Part shown: in pieces, positions 1-10,574 of the stretch
Layout of the letters: each line of letters starts with the position of its first letter
Position numbering within the stretch: the stretch's first letter is position 1
Origin: Xenopus tropicalis
Taxonomy: Eukaryota > Chordata > Amphibia > Anura > Pipidae
DNA: 64,000 bases
Reading direction: 5' to 3'
NCBI RefSeq assembly: GCF_000004195.4
Contig: NC_030683.2
Span: 78,089,410 to 78,153,409 of the forward strand
Position numbers and translations under genes: made by a program
The notes under the pieces: model-generated
Databases searched by the model: none
What the model saw: only the letters and a program-made list of their open reading frames with translations
What the model was told of the DNA's origin: nothing

Positions 1-960
1 ACAGCAGTAGTTAAGATTCTTGCAACTCCTATTATAAACTGTAATACCAATAATCTACACATGATAAGTAATGTCCCATCTGGTATTAGAGACCCAGGTA
101 TTTTTCACGGATATTCACAATATCACCTTTTCTAAGGGATACCCAAACTTGTTCAATAATTTAAACACTGAGGTTATTACTATCATTATTTGATCAATTA
201 GTGAAATATTTCCCCACTGCCGCCAGTAAATCCTTTTTATCTATTGGCAATATGTGCTCCCTTATCATGTCTTTGATCTTATGGACTGTCTTTCCAACAT
301 ATTGTATTTTGCAGTGTGTACATTTTACTAAATAGATAACCCTTTAGGCTTTACAATTTCCATAACATTGATTCAAGGGTTGGTGCCTTTTTGGGGACAT
401 ATCTAATAGAATGATCCTTTAAGATATTTTATAATATTGGATCATTGTATAAAATAGGCAGGTAACCTAGATAATTTTGTTTTTAATCTGATGATACCTT
501 ACTGAATTTTGTTACAAAGTAAATATTTCTATTGTCTTTCTTAGTATTGTTCTTTGGATATAATTTTGTATTTATTTTGCCTGTATGTGTAAAAATGTAA
601 ATCTAGTGTCATGATGTGACATTGTAAACTGAGGTTGGGACTATTGCTGTTGAAATACCTCAAAAAATCCTGGCAGGTTTCTAGTGGGCCCTTCCAAATA
701 AAAATAAAATCATTGCTTATGTGCTTGTGCTTATACCACACTATGTGCTTTCAATAGGGATTAATATCGCCAAAGACACAGGACTCCTCCCACCAACCCA
801 TATATAGGTTGGCATAGGAGGGTGCGAAGGAAGCTTCCATCGCATTCCCATGTTTTTGGAGATAAATTTTTTCTGAAACAGATTAGCCTATGAATATGGG
901 TGCATGCACCGAAAATGCTTCAGGTTTTTGGCCTCGTTTTTGTGGTGATCCTTTTAAAGA
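1..960 (-). pseudogene. Penelope-like retroelement remnant (RT end plus GIY-YIG endonuclease)
   Basis: Read on the minus strand, roughly 950 down to 560 gives FAPSYANLYMGWWEE, then NPY, a stop, and WYKHKHISNDFIFIWKGP. These are motifs of the Penelope-like reverse transcriptase, whose usual YIDDIFIIW has decayed to HISNDFIFIW. Further down, about 350 to 180 reads VIYLVKCTHCKIQYVGKT and later MIREHILP, the GIY-YIG-type endonuclease that Penelope-like elements carry after the RT. Several stops and frameshifts interrupt it, so it is a dead fragment in a SORL1 intron. The element probably continues beyond the left edge. Confidence 0.85.
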
Positions 961-1194
961 ATTGATTAAACTATATTTTTGTGTAAGAATCCTGTGATGC
1001 GGCTTTTTCTCATTGTCGCCAATTACTGTAAAAACAGTTGCATTTGTGTCAGTCTGCCTGTGCTTGTTGGTTATGATTCCATGTGTTTATAGACCCAGTG
1101 AGTATAGGCTGACCCAGGTACGTAGAGGGCCCAGAAGTGCCCTGTTTCACTGTACGTTTATAAGAAAGATCATGTTCCTGACACTTTGAATACT

Positions 1195-1503
1195 GTGGAT
1201 TGGTAGCTTCCAACCTTTCTTATTTGTGAGCTACAGTCAAATGTAAAAAGACTTGGGAAGCAACACAAGCATCATAAAAGTTCATGGAGGTGCCAAATAA
1301 GGGCTAAGATTGGCTATTAGGTAGTCTCTATGCACAGCTTACAGGGGGCTTTATTTGGTTGGTAAGTCTTGTTTTTATTCAACCAAAACTTGCCACCAAG
1401 TCAGGAATTCAAAAATAACTACCTGGTTTGGGAGCACTGAGAGCAACATTCAAGGGGTTGATGAGCAACATGTTGCTAAGTAGCCACTGGTTGGGGATCA
1501 CTG
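1195..1503 (-). mobile_element. hAT-type MITE, minus-strand copy
   Basis: The right edge, read on the minus strand, starts CAGTGATCCCCAACCAGTGG, the same end as the element at 54629-54876. The body (AGCAACATGTTGCT, and CTGACTTGG next to GGCAAG) is also shared in reverse. The left edge AGCTTCCAACCTTT is the decayed opposite end. I could not see a clean target duplication, so the left border is approximate. Confidence 0.75.
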
Positions 1504-1637
1504 CTCTATGTATTCTGTTGAGTAAGAGTGTGCTTATATGAATTAAAGGGGCAGTAAACACACATGCATTAATTAATCCATTTAAATTGCATTTACTAGA
1601 AATTATTTTGTTTAGATATTCACTTATGTTTTTAAAG

Positions 1638-1802
1638 GTGCGAGTCATTTCTCCTTATCAAGGCCCACCTTCAGATTTTGCAGTAGTTAAAATGATTCCC
1701 GATAACCGATTGCCACCTCGCCACCTTCATGTAATTCAGACTGACAAAACTTTTGCTGACATCAAGTGGGAATCTCCTTATGACTCACCCGATGTCAAAA
1801 TG
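1638..1802 (+). CDS. SORL1: SORL1 exon: start of penultimate fibronectin III domain
   Basis: The acceptor is TTTTTAAAG and the donor is GTAAGT. Both borders are phase 0, giving 55 residues. The run [13 protein letters not shown] then PPRHLHV followed by [10 protein letters not shown] looks like the linker and first strands of a fibronectin III domain. This is the first exon visible in the window. Confidence 0.92.
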
Positions 1803-4800
1803 GTAAGTTAGCTTACTTCAAGTTTCTTCTGTATACTAGAGTTGGTAAAATGTGACTGCTGCTAATCTTCTTGTTTAGTTCTAATCAACTTGGTTTCCCA
1901 AGACATCCATTGACATGTGCTGGTATGTCAGCTGCTTACAGCTCTTCACCCCAGATATCCCTAAACAATTGCTCACTAGTAATGTCCATGGTCTCCATGC
2001 TATCTATTCCCAGTTTAACAGCTGACATCAGAAAGGCATGTGTTATTAAATGGCACCTATCACCTATATTGGGCTTTTTATTTATTTATTTTAAACTATT
2101 GGCTTTATTAGTCTGCACCTCTGGTGGGGGAAGCGATTTCAGGGTGATCAGGACCACTAGTTTTTAATACTGAGACAACAAAAATGAGAAAACACTTCCA
2201 AGTGAGTCCTCATTTCATGGATATCACTTATTGACACTTAACCTGAATAGAAACCTTTGCTGCATATTGTGAATTACATTGGTGTTTTAACTGTGTTTTT
2301 GTCAGTCTTCCCAACTGATGTAACATCTATTAGTTGCTATCGAGATCATTCTTCTCTTATGTATGGAAAATTAAATCTTTTGCTCCTCATGTTTGTTTTT
2401 AGGCCTATGCTGTGGCAGTAAAGGATTTAATACGAAAAACTGAAATCAGCTACAAGGTTAATACACAGAACAGTACAATAGAGTACAGAATAGGAAACCT
2501 GGAGCCTGGTGGAAAATACAGCGTGACTGTCCAGCTACGTAACATGAGCAAAGAATCAACAATAAAAGTCAGCACAGGTAATATAACACTAATGGTCATG
2601 TGATATAAAATGCAAACAAAAATATGTATAAGACATATACAGGTATCGGACCCCTTATCCGGAAAACCCGTTATCCAGAAAGCTCCGAATTACGGAAAGC
2701 CCGTCTCCCATAGACTCCATTTTAATCAAATAATTCAGAATTTTAGAACTGATTTCCTTTTTCTATGTAAAAATAAAACGATACCTTGTAATTGATCCCA
2801 ACTAAGATATACATAATCCTTATTGGATGCAAAACAATCCTATTGGCTTTAATTAACGTTTTATTAATTTTTTTAGTAGACTTAAGGTATGGAGATCCAA
2901 ATTACAGAAAGACCCCTTATCCAGAATGCCCTTGGTCCCGAGCATTCTGGATAATGGGTCCTATACCTGTACCAAAGAATTATCTGTAAATACTCCTTTT
3001 GCAAACCCAATTTGTGCTATTTATGATTTGTAACACTAAACCCGAGTATGTTATTTTAAACATTGACTTTATACAGTATGCATGATAATAAAATTGTTTA
3101 TCTCTTAGGGAACTAGCTGCAACTCCCAGGGTTCCAGAACAGTTTTCAAATTGAGGACTGCTGGGAGTTGCAGATAATGGTGGCTTGAGGTACCAGGACT
3201 AAATTGTAGCATTCTGTATTGCTTCGATGACGAGGAAAACAAAACCAGGAGGTTGTGAATATTTACTGCTGCTGTTTTATACATTACTCAACATTACTGA
3301 TGGCATAACATTACAATTCAAGAAAGAACTGAAAGAACTGTGTATACTACAAAAAGTGTTTGTTTGGTTTTTTTTTATAGTACCATTATCTGCACCAGAG
3401 GCATTAAAGCTCATCAGTGAAAGTGACCACATACTGCTTTTTTGGAAGAGTCTGGCACTTAAGGAAAAGAAGTTCAGTGAGGATAGGGTGCGTATTCTTA
3501 ATATCTGTCTATCAGCCTGTCTTCTGGTAGTGGTGAAGTTTTTTTTTTTTATTCCACCCTCACCCCAAAGCTTTAGGCCTAGGCACAAGCTTTTGAGTTC
3601 CTGTATGGTAATTACTGCCCTACCCATGCCCCAGTGGAGCTTACACTTCAACTTCCCAATAATGTGCCTATTAGGTTGTGATTGGCTGTAATGTTTAATC
3701 TTGAAGCTCATTGCTGTAGACAGACATTTTCTTGGATAGGTTTAGTAACTGAAGATCCTATTAGTGCTGATTCTTGTTATCTTTCAATTAAAGGGTTATG
3801 AGATTCACATGGTTGACACAACATATAATATAACCACCTTTCTTGGAAATACAACTGAAAATTTCTTCAAAATTTCAAACTTGAAGATGGGCCACAATTA
3901 TACATTTATAGTTCAAGCCAGGTGTTTATACAGTGGGCAAATATGTGGCGATCCAGCAGTTGTCCTGTATGATGAACTAGGTAAGTTCTTTGTCTTCTGC
4001 AACCCCATATAGGCTTCTCATTGAACCATTTAATATTTGAAATGAATGTATATTGGAAAGTAGCTTAGAATTCATTAGGAAGTTTTTATTGTTTTGTGTT
4101 TACAACAGTTCTGATAAAAGAGAAATGTCTTTTCAGATATAGCATGAAGCCACATTGAATATGTTGTCACAGTTCTAAAAATTTTAGTCTGGAGTAGAAT
4201 AAAAAAACAAAAAAAAGAAAAAGTAGAGCGGCTCTTCAACAAGGGCATTTGCAATGGACAGGTTAGCACAGGGGTCCTCAAACTTTTTAAACAGGGAGCC
4301 AGTTCATGGTCCCTCAGACTGTTGGGGGGCTGGACTATAGTTTGGAAAAAAACTATATAGCTTTTTTCCTGGCCTATCACTGGCAGTGGCCCCTAAATAC
4401 TCACATCTGGGCCAAGCCACAAAAAAAATCTTCGGAAGGGCCCCCCACCCACTCGCAAATAAATACTACTTTCCTACCTGAGAGCCAGCGGGAAGTGGGT
4501 TACAAGTGATGTGCTGGGGCAGAGGAGAACGCCAACGCAGGTACTAGCTATGGAGGAGGCAGCAGGGGCCGGGTAAATAACTGCGGGTGGCCGTAGTTTG
4601 AGGACCCCTGGGTTAGCATATTTAACTTAGGCAACAGAAATTCATAGAATTCTTAGAGTTAATTAATTTGTAGCCCCCTCACATTGTAGCTATTTATGTT
4701 GTGGTTCATGTGTAGAAGTGCAGTGTTTCCTCATGATTGTGGGGCGCAAAGGAGAACTAAACCCTAAAAATGAATATGGCTAAAATGCTATATTTTATAT

Positions 4801-7800
4801 ACTGAACAATAGCCTAAAGTTCAGCATCTCTATAACAGTAATGGTCCAGACCTTCACAGTTGTCAAAGGAGCTACCCATCTTGGATTCTATTAGAAATGT
4901 CTGCGACTAATCTGAATTAATTACTAACGAGCCATATATTTCAAGATTTATATTCTATATACACAGTATATTGTGAGTGGGTCTCTAAGTAAAGTGACAG
5001 CAGCACAGAGTATGTGCAGGGAATTCGCAAAAAAGAAGATGGGGAGCAGATATTCACTGCTAAAAGGGCTGTTGTTGCCTTGGGCTGGTACAAAAGCCCA
5101 AATCATAATGTATAACATTTCTGATCTATTTATTTAGTTAAGCTTTAGTTATCCTTTAAAGCACCCGGAGAGCAATGCTGAGGGTCATTTCAATGTATGT
5201 TGAAAGAACTAAAATATATTTATTTATTCAGTACGCATTTATGTTCCAAACAAATTCTCCTAACAGGCTATGTTCTACGATCTAACTTTCATTTTTTTTT
5301 TTTTTTTGTGCAAGGAGTGGATCCATTATACTCTAAAAGTGTGCAATCCACAGACGTGGCAGCAATAGTTGTTCCCATTTTGTTCCTGTTGTTGGTAGCA
5401 ACTGGCTTTGGGTTTGTCATATTGTACATGCGTCACAGAAGGCTTCAGAATAGCTTTACAGCCTTTGCAAATAGTCACTACAGCTCACGTCTGGGAGCTG
5501 CCATCTTTTCATCAGGGGATGATATTGGTAAGTAAACATCTTGAAACTTCTTTAATGATCGCTATAATATTGTGCATTGTGTAAGTCAGATCTGAATAGT
5601 TTTGGTCTGGGTGCAAGTACCCCAGACCTAAAACTTCATGAGGTAGCATATTACAAAGAAGAGCAGGACTTGCAGATTCTACCAATGTGTGGTTGTAAAG
5701 GGAAAACACCCTAAGCAGCACATGTTGAGCAGTGAAAGGCAATTTAATTTGATATGATCAGTCTGTGCCTGTGGAATTCTCTAAATGTACAAAAATGCAA
5801 AATAAGATATTTCTCACAAATACATGTTTCAAATTGTTTGAACATGGCAGTTTCCTGTGGACAAAAAAATGCTCCTTGTGTGCCTATCCTTAAAGTGAAT
5901 CTAAGGCACGTTGCGACAGTTTTACATGTCTTTACACTCACTGAAGGGGGAAGTATACCCCCTTTTCAAAACAAGTTCAGTGTATAGGGCTTGTGTTAAA
6001 CTGTGTATCCTTTTTGCCTACTGTTTCAATCTAAAAAAAACCCCTATGGTTTTTGTTATTTCTCTAGCTAGAAATTGAAGCTACTTCATGTTCAATCCTT
6101 GCAAGGCAGATAATTGAATTAAAAGTTCACACGAACACAAGACCATTGTTCACTGGGGTTATCTGTGCTTTGGTAATCCAAATATCTACCATGCAAGGAC
6201 CAAACAGAGAGCAGCTCAATTTCAGAGTAGTAGTACAGGGTACTTCTACACAATCATGTGGCAGTGTATCATATCCACAAAAGGGCAAAGACTGTATGCT
6301 ATTGCTTTAAATGTATGTTTCCTGCCATCCACTTTCCTGATTTTGCACCCTCATGCACTGCTGTTGCTTTAAATGTAAGTTTCCTATATCTATATTTACT
6401 GCTTGGCTTTGATCCGTGACATTCCTTATCATACCCCTAGTCTAATCACATTTCCTGGCTCTGTGTAAGGGCAATTCATTCTCTGATAACAGGCACTAGG
6501 TGGGAATCACGGTGTATTTGATGTCCAACCAGTTGGGCCTTCCTCTTAGAACTATTTCCTTGGGATCACTCTAGGGAGCAGCACGGCTGGGAAGTTGCAG
6601 CTCGCCAGTATAGCAACTTAAAGTATAGTAAGTTTAAGTATACTGTAAAAGTTGGACAGAGTTAGACAGCAGTTGGAGCAGCAATGAACATGCTCCATCT
6701 GGGACTTTACATCCTCAGCTGCTATGGATCTCTTTGAAAAGTGCACAGAAGTGAAAATAAACTTTACTTCCTACAGCCTAAATGTACAATTACTATCTTG
6801 TATGTTTACTTTATTCAGGTAACCTTCTTTGTTAACATCCTGCATATATCAAACATCCTTTATATTTGTACTTGATACATGTAAACTCAGACTTGTATGC
6901 TTTTCATAGCTTCTGAACACCACTGAAAAAGCCTCACACCTACCTCCTATTGCTTTAAACCTTTATCCTCCTATGCACCTTAAACATGCTCAGTTTATTA
7001 TCACTCCAGTTGTCAACCTTTTTTCTTCTCAGGGCTAAAAACTCATTTACTACTTTCATTGCCCAGACACTGTTCAGATTGCACCTTCACTTCTTCCCCC
7101 TTCCTCTCTCTGATCTCACGAACTGCTCTCAATTCTGAGATCTCTCACTCCTTCACCCCACGCTACCAAACACAAGCCCAGAGCATTAAAATCCCGCTTG
7201 CTTCTCCCCTCCCTTACACTTGCCTCCTGGCAGCAGGGGATATCTCTCCAAATCTGGGCCCCCCACCCAAACTCTGCTCCTACACCCACCCTTCCCCCAA
7301 TTCCCGCTCTCCTTCAAATTCTCACTCTGTACACCTCCAAAAGGGCCATAACATTGACAACCTCATCAACATCCCAATCATTCCAGCCACTCCTGCACCA
7401 ATACCATGTGCCCTATGGAATGCACTCTCAGTTTGCAACAAACTACCTGCCGTGCATGACCTCTTCATATCCAGAGGCTTCCAGTTTCTAGACATCACTA
7501 AAACATGGATAAGCCCCACTGACAGAGTTACCCCTGCAGCTCTGTCCTTTGGTGGCCTTCAGCTCAGCCACACCCACAGAGCTCGAATAGACATGGAGGT
7601 GAGGTCGGTATTTTACTGTCTGAGCATTGCTCATTCCAGCCCATTGCTCAAATACCATCCCTTGGCCTTGCATTTAGGATCTACTCCCCATTTGCTTTAC
7701 AGGTTGTAATGATCTACCGCCCTCCAGGACCTACTTCTAAGTTTCTAGATGATTTTTCAGCCTGGCTCCAATCCTTCCTCTCCTCTGACATCCCTGCTAT

Positions 7801-10574
7801 AATTATGGGTGACTTCAATATCCCCACCAAAAGGTCACCTACCTCCAAGCTCCTTAATCTTACCTCCTCCTATGGGCTCATACAACGGATCTCAGAACCC
7901 ACCCATCAGGACAGCCGTACCCTTGACCTCATCTTTTCTCACCTCTGCCCTCTAACTAACCTCACACTCTCTCTATTGCACACCACTTTTCCTCCTCTAA
8001 ATCCTACCGCCAGACGAAAGAACCTTCATCTCATTGATCGTCAACACTTTTCATCAACTCTACAGCCTGTGCTCTCCTCTATCTCTTCATTCACTGACCC
8101 TGAACCTGCTGCATTTTTCTACACCCACACAATCACCACTGTCTTGGACAACTTTGCTCCCCTCTCCATGCACCAACAGACAACCCTGGCACACTAAGCA
8201 CACAAAACAACTCCAAAGGCAGTCCCGCAGGCTTGAATGCCGCTGGAGAGAAAACAACTCCAGGACTAATTTCGACCACTACAAAAATGTATTTTACAAC
8301 TACAGGGATGCTTTGTCCTCTGCAAAGCAGTCCTACTTCGCCACTCTCATATCCACACAATCTTGCAACCCCAAACAACTGTTCAACACTTTCAACTCCC
8401 TTTTACATCCATCCATCCAGAGCTTTGCTAGTTATTTCATAGATAAAATTCAAAAAATCTGCATGGAAATAAATCGGAACCCTAAGGACATCACACTCAT
8501 TGCATCAAACATTCCCTCAGCTGCTACTTTTTCTTGCATTTTTTCCCGCGCTTAACGAGGAGACTGTCTCCCTTCTCCTGTCTAAAGCTCACCTTACCAC
8601 CGGCTCTCTTGATCCTATTCCTTGTCATCTCATTCCTCCTTTTTCACCTATATTCAATCCAACTCTCACCTCTCTCTCTCTCTCTCTCTACTGGCATATT
8701 CCCACACTCATTCAAACAAGCAATCATCAAGCCCATACTTAAAAATAACAAACTCTCACACTATCTAACATCTAACTCCCTACTCGACTCAATTCAGTCT
8801 GGCTTCCATCCCACCACTCTACAGAAACTGCCCTCACTAAAGTAGTGAATGACTTACTCGCTGCCAAAGCAAAGGGCCACTACTCTCTCTTAATCCTGCT
8901 TGACCTTTCTGCAGCTTTTGACACTGTCGATCATTCTCTCTTGCTCCATATTCTATCCTCACTGGGGATTCAAGATAAGGCTCTATCTTGGATCTCCTCC
9001 TATCTTTCCAACCGTTCGGCCTCCACGTCCACTGCTCAGCCGCTCTTAGTTGGGGTACCTCAAGGCTCTGTTCTTGGACCCCTTCTATTTTCAATCTACA
9101 CCACTGGTCTGGTCAGCTAATCAGCTCCTTTAGATTTCACTAACATTTATATGCAGACGATACCCAAATCTACCTCTCTTCCCCAGACCTGCCCTCACTC
9201 CTAGCTCGTGTCTCTAACTGTCTAACTGCAATTCATGTCCTCTCACCACCCAAAAATCAACACGGACAAAACTGAGCTGGTTATCTTCCCACCCTCCAAC
9301 TCAGTTTCCCTGCCTGACATCACTGATTGCGTGGAAAATATTAATATAACCCCAGTTCCACAAGCTTGCTGTTTAGAATTTACATTCTCTCTAAATCCTG
9401 TCGTTTCCACCTCAAAAACATCGCAGGCATTCAACCTTTCCTCTCTTATGAGACTGCCAAAATTCTCATCCACGCCCTTGTCATATCTCACTTAGACTAC
9501 TGCAACTCACTACTATGTGGGCTTCCCCTGTCTAAACTGACCCCACTCCAATCCATCATGAACAGTGCTGCCAGGCTCATACACCTCTCCTCCCGCTCCA
9601 CAAGTGCCCCCCCTCTCTGCCAATCCTTGCCCTGGCTACCTGTCATGTACAGGATTCAGTTTAAGAATCTTGTACTCACCTTCAAAGTGCTCACTGGTGC
9701 CACACCTCTATTTAACCACCCTAATTCCAAAGTAAACCCCAAGACATAACCTTCGCTCTACACATGACCTCTTTCTCTGCTCCTCACTCATCACCTCTTC
9801 TCACTCTCGCATCCACGACTTCTCACGTGCTGCACCCGTCCTCTCGAACGCTCTTCCCCGTCCCATTAGGCACTGCCAGACTCTCCAAGCCTTTAAACAG
9901 GTCTCTTAAAACTCACCTTTTCACTCAAGCCTATAACCTAACCCCCCCCCCCAAAAAATTCACTAACCACTGGTTTTCACCGCTCACTCCGCACTTACTG
10001 TCACTTTACACACCTACATGAACTCTAATGCCATCCTAGTTACCCTGACCTTATGTCTCAGCCCTCCCTTTTAGAATGTAAGCTCTTGCGAGCAGGGCCC
10101 TCCCCCTAGTGTCTCCGATCCTCATCCAATGTAACTGCAAGCCATTTTTGTTAATTGTTTATATGTACATGTTAACTGTTCTGTCTTTTCTACCCCTCTA
10201 TTATGTAAAGCGCTGCGTAAATTGATGGCGCTATATATAATAATAATAATATGCCTTGCTGAGGTATAGATGCCTCTTTACTGACCGATTAAAGTGGCCA
10301 AACTTCAACTATTACAAATTGGTGTTTATTATTTGTAGCTAAAATTTTTAGCTATTGTGGCTTGAGTTATATATAAAACCATGATTCTTGGGCCATGTAG
10401 CCCATTTTATATGTGCTTCAGTCACACCACAGACAATACATTATTAAGTAGCGTACCTGCATTTTGTTGTTGCGCTCTGTGTTCATTTTTTTTGTTTGTT
10501 TGTTTTTAGGTGATGATGACGACGCACCAATGATAACTGGGTTTTCTGATGACGTTCCAATGGTCATAGCTTGA
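1638..10574 (+). CDS. SORL1: SORL1 (sorLA/LR11) C-terminal part, six spliced exons
   Basis: SorLA is a type I membrane sorting receptor that shuttles cargo such as APP between Golgi and endosomes. The exons 1638-1802, 2403-2577, 3381-3487, 3794-3980, 5315-5527 and 10510-10574 all have AG/GT borders, and their phases agree at each junction. They give 303 residues: one fibronectin III domain (about 1-113), a second (about 114-210), a short juxtamembrane stalk, a membrane span (about 225-250) followed by basic MRHRR, then the cytoplasmic tail. The tail holds FANSHY (retromer VPS26 binding in the mammalian protein), an acidic DDDD cluster and the terminal DDVPMVIA (GGA/AP binding). The tail is nearly identical to the mammalian one as I remember it, which makes the identification secure. 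The upstream VPS10, LDLR-A and EGF parts lie outside the window. The stalk and acidic cluster look slightly shorter than in human. Confidence 0.97.
2403..2577 (+). CDS. SORL1: SORL1 exon: end of penultimate fibronectin III domain
   Basis: It enters in phase 0 after TTTTTTAG and leaves in phase 1 at GTAATA. The exon reads [10 protein letters not shown] to IKVST and contains [13 protein letters not shown], the usual F-strand signature of a fibronectin III fold. Two N-glycosylation sequons are present (NST and NMS). Confidence 0.95.
2640..2969. mobile_element. Tc1/mariner-type MITE with CAGGTAT ends, copy 1
   Basis: The ends are inverted (CAGGTATCGGACC and GGTCCTATACCTG) and flanked by TA on both sides. 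The inner segments GGAAAACCCGTTATCCAGAA and CCCCTTATCCAGAATGCCC also mirror each other. Other copies lie at 20968-21213, 32218-32518 and 38132-38436, so this is an interspersed family. It sits in a SORL1 intron. Superfamily is inferred from the TA target site. Confidence 0.75.
3116..3173. repeat. Short inverted repeat (CTGCAACTCCCAG ... CTGGGAGTTGCAG)
   Basis: A perfect 13-base inverted pair flanks a spacer of about 30 bases in a SORL1 intron, 200 bases before an exon. The motif resembles the end of a short interspersed repeat that I have seen commonly in frog DNA. Confidence 0.5.
3381..3487 (+). CDS. SORL1: SORL1 exon: start of last fibronectin III domain
   Basis: The acceptor follows a T-rich tract ending ATAG and the donor is GTGCGT, which is valid but weaker than the other donors here. 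The exon enters in phase 1 and leaves in phase 0. It codes PLSAPEALK then [14 protein letters not shown], closely matching the corresponding mammalian sorLA segment. Confidence 0.95.
3794..3980 (+). CDS. SORL1: SORL1 exon: end of last fibronectin III domain
   Basis: It begins GYEIHMVD after TTAAAG and ends YDEL plus one base at GTAAGT (phase 0 to phase 1). It contains [19 protein letters not shown], the F strand of the last fibronectin III domain, two cysteines (QARC, QIC) that could pair, and three glycosylation sequons (NIT, NTT, NYT). Confidence 0.97.
4269..4610. mobile_element. hAT-type MITE with 8-bp target duplication
   Basis: Terminal inverted repeats CAGGGGTCCTCAAACT and AGTTTGAGGACCCCTG bound a 342-bp body with no coding capacity. 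The 8-bp sequence GGTTAGCA occurs immediately before (4261-4268) and after (4611-4618). An 8-bp target duplication with CAG ends is diagnostic of hAT transposons. It lies in the SORL1 intron between 3980 and 5315. Confidence 0.92.
4747..5159. mobile_element. T2/Kolobok-type MITE (AAAGGAGAACTAAA end)
   Basis: The left end is AAAGGAGAACTAAACCCTAA and the right end is TTTAGTTATCCTTTAA, imperfect inverted copies, with TTAA kept only on the right. The body (GAATATGGCTAAAATGC near the left, GGGCTGGTACAAAAGCCC near the right) matches an abundant Xenopus repeat as I remember it. The internal part is shortened. The same end type starts the element at 54243. Confidence 0.75.
5315..5527 (+). CDS. SORL1: SORL1 exon: stalk, membrane span and retromer motif
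   Basis: The acceptor lies behind a run of about 16 T and ends GTGCAAG. The donor is GTAAGT, phase 1 to phase 1. The exon codes a short lumenal stalk, the hydrophobic span [20 protein letters not shown], the stop-transfer MRHRR, then [20 protein letters not shown] is the known retromer-binding motif of sorLA. The exon ends in SSGDDI and the first base of Gly. Confidence 0.98.
5528..7019. other. SORL1 last intron, part before the L2 element
   Basis: AT-rich intronic sequence. Apart from a short direct repeat near 6300-6390 I see no exon, RNA gene or clear repeat family. Confidence 0.5.
6297..6386 (+). repeat. Short direct repeat (TGCTTTAAATGTA)
   Basis: TGCTATTGCTTTAAATGTAT at 6297 recurs as TGCTGTTGCTTTAAATGTAA about 63 bases downstream, each followed by GTTTCCT. 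It is a small local duplication in the last SORL1 intron. Confidence 0.5.
7020..10253 (+). pseudogene. L2-clade LINE, nearly full length but decayed
   Basis: The + strand carries pieces of an apurinic-type endonuclease followed by a reverse transcriptase, in shifting frames. The endonuclease part (about 7700-8000) reads [16 protein letters not shown] and [10 protein letters not shown]. The RT part (about 8840-9300) reads [20 protein letters not shown] and [16 protein letters not shown], with [10 protein letters not shown] in another frame near 9153. The 3' end has the L2 type of tail, AATGTAAGCTCTTGCGAGCA, then TGTAAAGCGCTGCGTAAATT and a (TAA)n run at 10240-10252. Many stops and frameshifts make it inactive. 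The 5' border is uncertain. It occupies most of the last SORL1 intron in the sense orientation. Confidence 0.9.
10510..10574 (+). CDS. SORL1: SORL1 last coding exon: acidic cluster and GGA tail
   Basis: The acceptor is a TTTG-rich tract ending TTTTTAG. The exon codes the second and third bases of Gly and then [20 protein letters not shown], followed by TGA at 10572-10574. The acidic cluster and the terminal DVPMVIA bind PACS1/AP-1 and GGA adaptors in the mammalian protein. The 4,982-base intron before it contains an L2 LINE. Confidence 0.98.

Noticed and set aside
3227..3711. Long open frames on both strands around a SORL1 exon
   Set aside because: Only 3381-3487 is exon by splice signals and sorLA similarity. 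The rest is intronic read-through, and the minus-strand frame is its shadow.
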